Positions 52,632-60,568 of a stretch of 64,000 bases of DNA are shown piece by piece; position 1 is the stretch's first letter, and every line of letters begins with the position of its first letter. The notes below the pieces were generated by a model. That model made no database searches. It was not told the origin of the DNA and saw nothing but the letters and a program-made list of their open reading frames with translations. The translations under genes and the position numbers were made by a program. Source of the stretch: CALGYY01 sp963678485 (GTDB lineage Bacteria; Bacteroidota; Bacteroidia; Bacteroidales; CAIWKO01); assembly GCA_963678485.1 (NCBI GenBank), contig OY782882.1, positions 3,782,001 to 3,846,000 of the forward strand, read 5' to 3'.

Positions 52632-53891
52632 ATGATATTACTAAAAAACGCAACATATATAGATCCTGTCACTCTACAGTTGAGCACAACAAATATTATT
52701 GTTGAACACGGAAAGGAACTTCAGTTCAATACGGTGCCTGATTCATTGATTCCAGATCATGTGCTTGATTGTAATGGATTATTAGTCACACATGCCTTTG
52801 CTTGCGGGCATCATCACGTGTATTCCGCACTTTCGCGCGGAATGAGCGCTCCAAAAAAATCACCGGAAAATTTTCTTGAAATATTGCAATACATCTGGTG
52901 GACTTTAGATAAGTGTTTGGATAAGGATATGATTGAAGCCAGTGCTTTGGTTACAGCCATGAACTGTGCACGCAATGGTGTTACCTTCGTTATCGATCAT
53001 CATGCATCGCCTTTTGCCATAGAGGGTTCTCTTGAGATTATTGCAAAATCCTTCGATCGTGTTGGTGTCTCTCATTTGTTATGTTACGAAATTTCGGATC
53101 GCGATGGGATGGCAATCGCAGAACAGGGACTTGCTGAAACCGAAAGTTATCTTAAGCGTCGTCAGGGTTTGGTTGGTTTACATGCTGGATTTACTGTGGG
53201 CGACGAAACCTTGAATAAAGCGGTAGCACTTGCTCGTAAGTATGATGCTGGCATTCATGTGCACACTGCGGAAGATATCAGTGATGAAGAATATAGTGTT
53301 AGGAATTATGGAAAGCGAGTAGTAGAGCGCTTTTCGGAGATGGGCGTTTTGGATTTTTCTAAAACTATTCTTGCGCACTGTCTGCATTTAAGCGATCATG
53401 AGCGCAAGCTTGTAAGGCAATCACCAGCCTGGGTTGTTCATAATACTGAGAGCAATCAAAATAATGGTGTAGGTGTGTTTAGTTCAATGGAATTGGGCGA
53501 ACGCCTGATGCTTGGGACTGATGGAATGCACAGCGATATGCTGCGTGCTGCAAAAGCTGCATATTTCGGTGCACTGAAAACTGACGGGTTGGATTTTTCT
53601 GGTATCTATCGCCGTTTTAGAAATGTGCATCAATATATTGCTTCAAATAAATTTAAAGGGGATGATGCCAGTAATCTGGTAGTGCTTGATTATCCTACAC
53701 CAACACCTATCACAAATGAAAATTTTTTAGGGCATTTTCTTTTTGGGATCGAATCTTCTCATGTTAAACATGTCATTGCTTCATCCGAGCTAATTGTGAA
53801 AGATAGGGTGTTGCAGAAAGTTGATGAAGGTGAAATTCTTCGACAAACTCGACCCCTGGCCGAAAAGCTGTGGCAGAAAATGCAGGCATAA
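52632..53891 (+). CDS. ssnA: SsnA-like amidohydrolase
   Basis: 419 aa from the ATG at 52632. The active-site start CGHHHVYSALSRGM is like that of E. coli SsnA, and VIDHHASPFAIEGSLEIIAK, LLCYEISDRDG, HVHTAEDISDEE and LAHCLHLSDHE are all in the SsnA/chlorohydrolase order. LMLGTDGMHSDML provides the catalytic Asp. The family contains deaminases; SsnA itself has an undefined substrate and is genetically linked to purine and hydantoin catabolic genes in enterobacteria. A hydantoinase/dihydropyrimidinase-like gene lies 5 kb downstream (59040) but not in the same operon. It is co-transcribed with the radical SAM gene. Confidence 0.8.
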   Translation: MILLKNATYIDPVTLQLSTTNIIVEHGKELQFNTVPDSLIPDHVLDCNGLLVTHAFACGHHHVYSALSRGMSAPKKSPENFLEILQYIWWTLDKCLDKDMIEASALVTAMNCARNGVTFVIDHHASPFAIEGSLEIIAKSFDRVGVSHLLCYEISDRDGMAIAEQGLAETESYLKRRQGLVGLHAGFTVGDETLNKAVALARKYDAGIHVHTAEDISDEEYSVRNYGKRVVERFSEMGVLDFSKTILAHCLHLSDHERKLVRQSPAWVVHNTESNQNNGVGVFSSMELGERLMLGTDGMHSDMLRAAKAAYFGALKTDGLDFSGIYRRFRNVHQYIASNKFKGDDASNLVVLDYPTPTPITNENFLGHFLFGIESSHVKHVIASSELIVKDRVLQKVDEGEILRQTRPLAEKLWQKMQA

Positions 53892-53927
53892 AAAAACCTG
53901 CTGCAACATTTGTCACAACAGGTTTTT
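53892..53927. terminator. Bidirectional terminator
   Basis: AAAAACCTGCTG (53892-53903) pairs with CAACAGGTTTTT (53916-53927) with one mismatch. A-tract on one side and T-tract on the other suit both converging genes. Confidence 0.8.
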
Positions 53928-53941
53928 ACTATTGACTGATT

Positions 53942-56596
53942 TTATTTTACTACCGAAATTCTTTTTACGATTCGTTGTCCGTTGCAAGTCACACTGACAA
54001 AATAAATTCCTGTGTTGCATGAACTCAGGTCAATCTGAGCTGCTTTGCCTTGCTGTACCTCAGTTTGCAGAGAAAGGACTTGTGCTCCGATAATGTTGTA
54101 CACACTTACTTCTGCATTTGAGTTTGAAACTGAACCAAAATCAATATTGATTAATCCATTGGTAGGATTGGGATATACGTTGATTTCGGTAGAAGTTTTC
54201 AACGGCTCTTCCTGTCCCACAATGACAGAATAATTCCATTTGTATATTCCACCGTCTGACGCGCTGGTATTGAAACCTCCGGCCCATCCGGTGTTGATAT
54301 CATAGAAACGCACTGTGGTATATTGAACAGAGCCCGTATCAATATTTATAAAGCTTGCACAATCATTAAGACTGTAAGAAGATCCGATTCCCGGACCTGA
54401 GCTGACATCCACCCACATGGCTGATGTTCCCGGTACAAAGTCGATTTGTGGATATTTTACAAAGAAGCCAGTGGGCGTTAATGTATTCCAAGTCGCACCG
54501 CCATCAGTAGTTTTTTTTATTGTGTAGGGCGCAGCTGCCAATACCATTAAGCCGGTGTTTGCATCTTTAAATACAGGATAAGCCTGATTAGCGCCCACAT
54601 TCGTTTGAACAACGGTCCAGTTAAGCCCCTTGTCGGTTGATTTGTAAATTCGACCAATGGATGTTCCGAACCAAATGGTATTACCAACTACGTCATAGAA
54701 GTCCACAATGCCTGCCTCAGATCCACTACAATTTGGGATGTTTGCTGCAGAAATTTGAGTCCATGTTGTGCCACCATTGGTAGTAGTGTAAATTACGAAA
54801 TCTCCACCTGTTGTTGTAGGATCTCCCATTGCCACACCTTCACTGGAATTAAAGAAATGCACGAAGTTAGCCCAACTGCCGGTGAAGGTCGCTGTGCTTT
54901 GTTCCACCCAGGTGGTTCCACCATTCGAAGTTTTTACAATTTTTCCGCCGGTGCCTGAAAGTGGAAACATCGCAGCGTAAGCAACAGTATCACTAAGAGG
55001 ATAAATGTTAGCAACCCCATAATTGGTAGAATTGGTAAATGTTATCGTTCCCGGAACCCATGTACTACCGCCATTGGTAGTGCGTGTGAACTCACGAATG
55101 TAGTTGGTAGGAGTAACACCATCATAAGCCTTGGCCCATACAACGTAAGGGCTTACAATGCGTATTTGATCAATACCTCTTGAAGCTGTTGAAAATCCGG
55201 TGTTTTGCTTGATCCATGCGGAAGGGGTGGAACCGACATTAATATATGCGGTTTTTACTTTAGTGTCGGAGCCAGTAGCATTAGTAACAGTAAGGGTTAC
55301 CTGATATGAACCTGCGGTTGAATAGGTGATGGCTGGTGGTGTTTGGCCTGAATAGGTTCCCGGACTTCCTCCATCAAAGGTCCATGTCCACGAGGTGGGA
55401 CTATTACTGGAATAATCAGTAAAGGTCACTGTGCTGGCAACAGCCGGTGTAGTGGTGCTTGCATTGAAATCAGCTATGGGTAGGCTTGCTGAAGGTGGAT
55501 GGATGCGCACAACGGCCATATTATCCAGATTGAAATTATATCCTGAAGGGTTCAGTGAGCCAATGGTAAAATAACCGTTGGCAGAACCTGACCAGCCCCA
55601 GTTGAAATGGAATTGGCTGGAGGCATTATAGCCGTCGCAAACGAAGGCGTGACCTGCCGATCCATCATCTCCCGAATAATAAACAACACGGGATGCATCG
55701 AGTTCAGCCTTCAGCATATTAATCCAATTGGTATTTGAAAAATCAGATTTGAACTTAATCTCAGCTGTATTTCTGTAAGCAAAATAATTGATGAGAGCAT
55801 TCGGTACATCCCAGCTATATGCTCCTGAACCTGATACTCCATAGGTCATGTTTACGCTAACCCCGGCGTGATACATAAGGGTGGCTACTGCAGTATTTGC
55901 TGAACTGACATTATTTGGCATTGATATCCAATTATAGGTTGTTGCTCCAAAATTAGCTGTTTGCGAACCGTAGGTAGGGTCAGTATAGGTATGGGTTCCG
56001 GTTCCGGTAGTTGGGTATGCCCAGTATTTCATGATTTGTGACATAGCTGTTGCAACGCATCCTGTATATACGCGACCACAGCAATCGAATCCAGCACCGG
56101 CGTCGGTGGGACACAGTCCATTATAATAGCAACCCTGATCCCAGCTGGTTGAAAGCAAAGGACTAACAGCGAGCTTTGCTTGTGCAAATTCGTTATTGGC
56201 AATCTTGTTCCACTCGGTTCGAGTTTGTTTATTGTCGGCATTCGTCGAAACTAATCTGGCAATTTCATCATTATAATCATTGAGCCATGCCTGCATATTG
56301 TCAGGAAGGTTCTGTGGATCCAGTGGTGAATCGGTAGAATAACCGAGGATAGGCGTGCATACATCGTCGGCAGCAACAATTACAAAACCACCTTCCGAAA
56401 AAATGAAAATGTAAAGGGTGGGACTGTTGTTTCTTGATTGAGTGATAATGTTTTCAATGTTGTGTGTGCCGGCCTTGGAAGCATAATGCGCATAAGTTTT
56501 TATGGCAATATCCCGCGCTTGATCAATAGATACGGGGGCTGCGAACAAAGAAAACCCCCACAGCATCATTACGATGCTCAGGTAAAATTTTTTCAT
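53942..56596 (-). CDS. Secreted C10-family (streptopain-like) cysteine peptidase with PKD, YCF48-like and T9SS domains
   Basis: 884 aa from the ATG at 56596; an ATG at 56623 overlaps the promoter box TACATTTG. Signal peptide to about residue 20, a Spi-type propeptide (25-140), then the C10 peptidase: nucleophile Cys180 (YTGCVATAMSQIMKYW) and His316 (AGHAFVCDGY), with FHFNWGWSG downstream. A PKD domain (WTWTFDGGSPGTYSG) follows at about 380-460, then YCF48/BNR-like turns (NGGTTWVEQS, KGLNWTVV) and a T9SS type A sorting domain (INVYPNPTNGLINI, GIYFVSVTCNGQ). All catalytic residues are present, so it should be an active secreted protease. Confidence 0.93.
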   Translation of the reverse strand: MKKFYLSIVMMLWGFSLFAAPVSIDQARDIAIKTYAHYASKAGTHNIENIITQSRNNSPTLYIFIFSEGGFVIVAADDVCTPILGYSTDSPLDPQNLPDNMQAWLNDYNDEIARLVSTNADNKQTRTEWNKIANNEFAQAKLAVSPLLSTSWDQGCYYNGLCPTDAGAGFDCCGRVYTGCVATAMSQIMKYWAYPTTGTGTHTYTDPTYGSQTANFGATTYNWISMPNNVSSANTAVATLMYHAGVSVNMTYGVSGSGAYSWDVPNALINYFAYRNTAEIKFKSDFSNTNWINMLKAELDASRVVYYSGDDGSAGHAFVCDGYNASSQFHFNWGWSGSANGYFTIGSLNPSGYNFNLDNMAVVRIHPPSASLPIADFNASTTTPAVASTVTFTDYSSNSPTSWTWTFDGGSPGTYSGQTPPAITYSTAGSYQVTLTVTNATGSDTKVKTAYINVGSTPSAWIKQNTGFSTASRGIDQIRIVSPYVVWAKAYDGVTPTNYIREFTRTTNGGSTWVPGTITFTNSTNYGVANIYPLSDTVAYAAMFPLSGTGGKIVKTSNGGTTWVEQSTATFTGSWANFVHFFNSSEGVAMGDPTTTGGDFVIYTTTNGGTTWTQISAANIPNCSGSEAGIVDFYDVVGNTIWFGTSIGRIYKSTDKGLNWTVVQTNVGANQAYPVFKDANTGLMVLAAAPYTIKKTTDGGATWNTLTPTGFFVKYPQIDFVPGTSAMWVDVSSGPGIGSSYSLNDCASFINIDTGSVQYTTVRFYDINTGWAGGFNTSASDGGIYKWNYSVIVGQEEPLKTSTEINVYPNPTNGLINIDFGSVSNSNAEVSVYNIIGAQVLSLQTEVQQGKAAQIDLSSCNTGIYFVSVTCNGQRIVKRISVVK

Positions 56597-56620
56597 CGGA
56601 GAGGTATTTGGTTGATACAT

Positions 56621-56628
56621 CAAATGTA
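56621..56628 (-). promoter_or_regulatory. Second promoter box of the C10 peptidase gene
   Basis: TACATTTG on the - strand, 24 bp before the ATG at 56596. Confidence 0.45.
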
Positions 56629-56639
56629 CAAAATAATAT

Positions 56640-57258
56640 CAAATTAGCACATTAGATTAGTCATTATGGATTTAATCCGGAATCCTGTGGTTATTGGGGT
56701 TATTGGGTTAAAGGGTTATTGGGGTTAATAGTAAATTAGTTATTACGGCGCTGCAAGTATTGCAAGGCGTGAAAATGATACACTATACTTCCTCTTATCA
56801 TTGAAGGCTTCTCTAAATTATATACACCTCCTGTCTAACAAATTAACTAATCACTAATTTACTAGTTAACCTCCTCTTTCAATCAAGGCGTCATTCCGGA
56901 TTTAATCCGGAATCCCCTTGATTATGGTTGTAGAGTTATTGGGTTAAATGGTTTTTGGGTTATTGGGTTTTTTGAGTTAATTAGAAACTAGTTAAAACCC
57001 TTCAGCGGCGCGCCATTGGAACGGGTTGTCGAGCGTAGCCGAGACCACTCTTTTATAAAATAGTTCCTCGGTCCCTGAGTTTGTCGAAGGGCGGTCCCCG
57101 AGCTCGTCGAGGGGATTAGTCCATTAGTTCAAAAGCAGAATCCCTGCGGATTGCAGAGACCCTCTTCCATTAAAAAATTCCATCAATCCAACAATCTCCA
57201 TGCTCTGCACCGCCTCCTCCATTATCACATTATCACATTCCCACATTAGCATATTAAT
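56640..57258. repeat. Gene-free block of modular intergenic repeats
   Basis: It contains TTTAATCCGGAATCC (56668 and again near 56899), GGGTTATTGGGTTAAAGGGT (56696 on), the GTCGAGCGTAGCCGAGACCA hairpin (57028-57047), CGGTCCCTGAGTTTGTCGAA (about 57069), CCCATTAAAAAATTCCATCA-like and CACATTATCACATTCCCACA (57226-57245) modules. The order of modules resembles 49520-50070. No gene was found. Confidence 0.75.
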
Positions 57259-57768
57259 TTATTCTCCACATTTGTAATTTATTGTCTTCTCCAAACTTGT
57301 TAACGTCTTATTGGATCGGGCGTCTACTAATCGTGCTTTAATAGTCAGTGTTTCGCAACCTGTGTCATTAAGCAGAAGGGCGTGGTGATAATTCTGATTT
57401 TCGAAAAACAGTAATTCCTGATCCTGAGAAAAAATGTTTTGACCGTCGTAGAGCACTTCAATCTTAAGAACTACACGATAGGAGGGAATCACAGCTGAGT
57501 CAAGTCCAACTTCAACCATGACAAGTGTCTGGTCCGACGCCGCTTTTGCCGTTCCTGAGCCAATAATCACATTCCATAAACTGACGTCAGGATTATCAAT
57601 AATGTTCTCAGAAAGCGTTCCTGCGTAAGGCTTATCGTTATCCCGTATGGAATTTTCTTTATTATAAACCATATAGGCCTTGATGCCAACTATTTTATAA
57701 TCCTGAGCAATCGCGGTCGACAGTTGCAGTGCAAGCAAAACGATAAACGAAAATATTAAACGCTTCAT
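57259..57768 (-). CDS. Exported hypothetical protein
   Basis: 169 aa with signal peptide MKRLIFSFIVLLALQLSTAI and cleavage after AIAQ. The mature part is predicted all-beta (YKIVGIKAYMVYNKENSIRD, YRVVLKIEVLYDGQ, ETLTIKARLVDARSN). The family is not recognised. It lies 6 bp after the stop of the zinc-ribbon gene on the same strand, so the two are likely co-transcribed. Confidence 0.7.
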   Translation of the reverse strand: MKRLIFSFIVLLALQLSTAIAQDYKIVGIKAYMVYNKENSIRDNDKPYAGTLSENIIDNPDVSLWNVIIGSGTAKAASDQTLVMVEVGLDSAVIPSYRVVLKIEVLYDGQNIFSQDQELLFFENQNYHHALLLNDTGCETLTIKARLVDARSNKTLTSLEKTINYKCGE

Positions 57769-57774
57769 AATTTT

Positions 57775-58149
57775 TTATGGTTTGTGTTGATGTACGATGA
57801 GATATTTATCCTTTTCGGTCAGCGGAAGGTAAGCATAATCATAGCAAAAATAATATTTATGACCATTCTGGCTATTATATATATGAGTATAATAGGTGAA
57901 GTTAAAACCCATGGATAATAATTGGTCTTTTCTCACAATTTGCTTGGTATTATTGGGATTCAGCGACATCAAAATATTTCGGTTTCTTTGAAGGTAGCGG
58001 TTAATCGCTCGAATTTGCTGAGTGGTTGTGCTTTGGCGACGATTATTAAAGGCGCTGCGACAGGCATCGCAGCAAAACTTTTTGTCGGAGCGTCCCATGA
58101 TTTTTTCACCACATTCAGGACACTCCCTGATGATTTCAGGGTTTTTCAT
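57775..58149 (-). CDS. Zinc-ribbon protein
   Basis: 124 aa. An N-terminal zinc ribbon has CPECG at 10-14 and FCCDAC at 25-30. SAFNNRR then leads into a basic helical region (QIRAINRYLQRNRNILMSL) and a Tyr-rich C-terminus (YTHIYNSQNGHKYYFCYDYA). It resembles a Bacteroidota family of small zinc-ribbon proteins without known function; nucleic-acid binding is likely. It is divergent from ssb, with 213 bp between them. Confidence 0.75.
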   Translation of the reverse strand: MKNPEIIRECPECGEKIMGRSDKKFCCDACRSAFNNRRQSTTTQQIRAINRYLQRNRNILMSLNPNNTKQIVRKDQLLSMGFNFTYYTHIYNSQNGHKYYFCYDYAYLPLTEKDKYLIVHQHKP

Positions 58150-58362
58150 AAAATTGTTTTTTGTTTGTTTTTCAGTGTATTACGTTTGTTTAAGCGATTG
58201 TAATCGGTTATAAACGAATACTATGCGAATATACGCAATTATTTGCCGAATCTCGTTGAAAGTGCCTTGTAATTTTGCTCAGGATTACAAAAAACATAGT
58301 ATTTAATCGACAATATGTTTTTTTCGATATGGAAATTAAGTTTAACCTAAATACCAACAACA

Positions 58363-58695
58363 ATGAAAAACTCAACAAACAAAGTCGAAATCAGCGGTTA
58401 TCTTGCAACAGACGCTGTAGTTAGAAATCTTAAAAGTGGAAAAACCATGGTCAGCCTGAGACTGGGTAGCGTGTCGATGTACCGAAGTAAGACAGGAGAG
58501 TGGGTGACCAACACCATCTGGAATAATGTCGTGATGTGGAAAGCACTGCATTCAAACCTGCAGGGAAAACTAATCAAAGGTTCACAAATCGACGTGCTGG
58601 GACGACTCAATAGTCGTACCTATACCGCGTCAGATGGTCAGAAACGATACCTAACCGAAATCATTGCTTCTGATATCAGCATTGCTGCTGCTTAA
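58363..58695 (+). CDS. ssb: Single-stranded DNA-binding protein (short form)
   Basis: 110 aa, a single OB fold: VEISGYLATDAVVRNLKSGK, VSLRLGSVSMYRSKTGEW, WNNVVMWKALHSNL, IDVLGRLNSRTYTASDGQ and KRYLTEIIASDISI. The C-terminal tail with the acidic tip that recruits repair proteins is missing, so this is probably a secondary Ssb paralogue, not the main replication protein. It stands alone with no recombinase or replication gene nearby. Confidence 0.92.
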   Translation: MKNSTNKVEISGYLATDAVVRNLKSGKTMVSLRLGSVSMYRSKTGEWVTNTIWNNVVMWKALHSNLQGKLIKGSQIDVLGRLNSRTYTASDGQKRYLTEIIASDISIAAA

Positions 58696-59039
58696 TCGAC
58701 AGGAATCTGACCAAGAGTGCCTGACCAGGAGTGTCTGACCATAAAGTCCGTCTGCTGTCGCATGCTTGTTATGAAGGTCAGTTGATTATCTCAGTAAACT
58801 ATTGCTTGTCGTCAATTCAATAGCCTTGGCTAACCATAGATGAGCGCGCTTTGTAAAGACAACTGAGTTTAATAACGGACTCTGTCAAGCTGGTCTGAAA
58901 TGCCAACAGCATTCCATCGAAAATTGCTGCAATGCTGCGGTGGCCTTGCAGCAATTTTTACTTACATTGTCTGGATTCATTATTAATCTGTAACTTTGAT
59001 TTCGTGACGGTTTTATCGAAGTCACAAAATCAGCTTACA
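58696..59039. other. Gene-free stretch with a short direct repeat
   Basis: At 58706-58740 the phrase TCTGACC-AAGAGTG-CCTGACC-AGGAGTG-TCTGACC repeats a 14-bp unit two and a half times just after ssb. GTTGCTGCAA-like and TTGCAGCAATTTTTAC sequences (about 58923-58962) form a weak terminator-like hairpin. Nothing else is seen. Confidence 0.45.
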
Positions 59040-60416
59040 ATGGAAAAGATTTGGATACGTAATGGAATTATTGTCGGTGGGGGAAAATCTTACAAGGGTG
59101 ATGTGCTCTGTACTGATGGACTGATAGAAAAAATTGGAAGTCATATTGGACAGCCTCAGGGAAACGTCACAGAGATAAATGCTAGCGGAAATTATATATT
59201 TCCGGGAGCAATTGATCCTCATGTTCATTTGGCATTACCCACGCCTGCCGGACCCTCCTCCGATGATTTCTACACAGGTACAAAAGCTGCTCTATTGGGA
59301 GGAACCACAAGCATTATCGATTTTGTTACTCCTGCCCGAGACCAGTCACTCATTGATGCATTACAACTACGAAAACTTGATGCAGCCCATTCACTCATCG
59401 ATTATTCCTTTCATATGGGAATTTCCTCGGTCAGTGGCTCGACATTCGATGAAATGCGGCACTGTGTCGAAGTCGAAGGCATCACCTCATTCAAGGCATA
59501 TCTTGCATACCGCGATACGATTGGAATCGATTATCGGCAACTGGAACAAATCATGTCCTATGCTTATGCACTTAATGCCATACTTTGTGTGCATTGCGAA
59601 GATGGTCCTGAAATCAAACGCTTACAACAGCAGTTTTTAGCGAATGGGGAAACTAGCCCTGTATATCACGCTCTTTCACGTCCGCCCGCTACCGAAAGCA
59701 AGGCAGTGGATGAGGTTATCAGGTTAGCGGCAAAAACCAATTGTACAGTTTATCTGGTGCATATGAGTACCAAAGAATCACTTGATGCAATTCGACGTGC
59801 AAAAGCAAAGAATATTAGAATATATGCTGAAAGCTGCCCGCAATACCTTCTTCTCGATGAAGCGCTTTACAAGCAGCCACTTCCCGAATCACTAGCCTAT
59901 ATTCTTAGCCCACCCCTGCGTTCGGCCGAGCATAGAGATGCAATCGCTCAAGGTGTAATTGACAAAACGCTGGATGTTATCTCAACCGATCATTGCCCAT
60001 TCAACATTAAGGGACAAAAGGACATCGGCATTAATGATTTTACTAAAGTGCCCAATGGCGGTTGTGGCATTCAAAGCCGTCTCGGGATGATGTATTCAAA
60101 ATTAGTTGCTAGCGGACTCATACCAGTAGAGCGATTTGTTGACATTATGAGTGAAGCTCCTGCCAGAATCTTTGGTCTGTGGCCACGTAAGGCTTCGCTC
60201 GCTATAGGCGCTGATGCTGATATTGTTGTTTGGAATCCTGCAAAGAAAACCCTTGTACATGGCTCGGAGCTTGCTGAGCGCTGCGATCACTCTACCTTCG
60301 AAGGTTCAGAATCTTGCGGCTCAGCAGAGTATGTGGTTTGTAAGGGGGAATTGCTTGTCTGTCAGGGAGTTTATCGCGACAAGCATAAGACCTCCGAACT
60401 TATTTTCCGAACATAG
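59040..60416 (+). CDS. Dihydropyrimidinase/hydantoinase-like cyclic amidohydrolase
   Basis: 458 aa from the ATG at 59040. All binuclear metal ligands are present: His61 and His63 (AIDPHVHL), Lys152 that would be carboxylated (TSFKAYLAY), His185 (CVHCEDGP), His241 (LVHMST) and Asp317 (STDHCPF). CGIQSRLGMM and the C-terminal LAIGADADIVVWNP complete the family pattern. The reaction would be opening of a cyclic amide ring such as dihydropyrimidine or hydantoin in the cytosol. Its 3' neighbour, 152 bp away, is the TetR-KAS III fusion with its own operators. Confidence 0.88.
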   Translation: MEKIWIRNGIIVGGGKSYKGDVLCTDGLIEKIGSHIGQPQGNVTEINASGNYIFPGAIDPHVHLALPTPAGPSSDDFYTGTKAALLGGTTSIIDFVTPARDQSLIDALQLRKLDAAHSLIDYSFHMGISSVSGSTFDEMRHCVEVEGITSFKAYLAYRDTIGIDYRQLEQIMSYAYALNAILCVHCEDGPEIKRLQQQFLANGETSPVYHALSRPPATESKAVDEVIRLAAKTNCTVYLVHMSTKESLDAIRRAKAKNIRIYAESCPQYLLLDEALYKQPLPESLAYILSPPLRSAEHRDAIAQGVIDKTLDVISTDHCPFNIKGQKDIGINDFTKVPNGGCGIQSRLGMMYSKLVASGLIPVERFVDIMSEAPARIFGLWPRKASLAIGADADIVVWNPAKKTLVHGSELAERCDHSTFEGSESCGSAEYVVCKGELLVCQGVYRDKHKTSELIFRT

Positions 60417-60487
60417 TTACATAGTCTTCGGGTATAATTCGTCGCCAGCCCTTTCCTCGCCTCGTTTTTTGATTTGAACAATTACTA

Positions 60488-60528
60488 AAACAATTGTTTG
60501 AAACTTTTACCCTCAAACATCTGTTTGA
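60488..60528 (+). promoter_or_regulatory. Twin palindromic operators before the TetR-KAS III gene
   Basis: AAACAATTGTTT (60488-60499) is a perfect 12-bp palindrome, and TCAAACATCTGTTTGA (60513-60528) has two perfect 7-bp halves. Both share AAAC-N4-GTTTG, 27 bp centre to centre. The pattern resembles operators of fatty-acid-responsive TetR regulators such as PsrA. The second overlaps the TTG box of the promoter. Confidence 0.7.
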
Positions 60529-60551
60529 ATTTCCGGAAAAGTGTATTTTTG
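60525..60551 (+). promoter_or_regulatory. Promoter of the TetR-KAS III gene
   Basis: TTG at 60525-60527, 16-nt spacer and TATTTTTG at 60544-60551; the spacer is slightly short. The overlap with the second operator implies autorepression. Confidence 0.5.
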
Positions 60552-60568
60552 TCACAAACTTAATTAAT

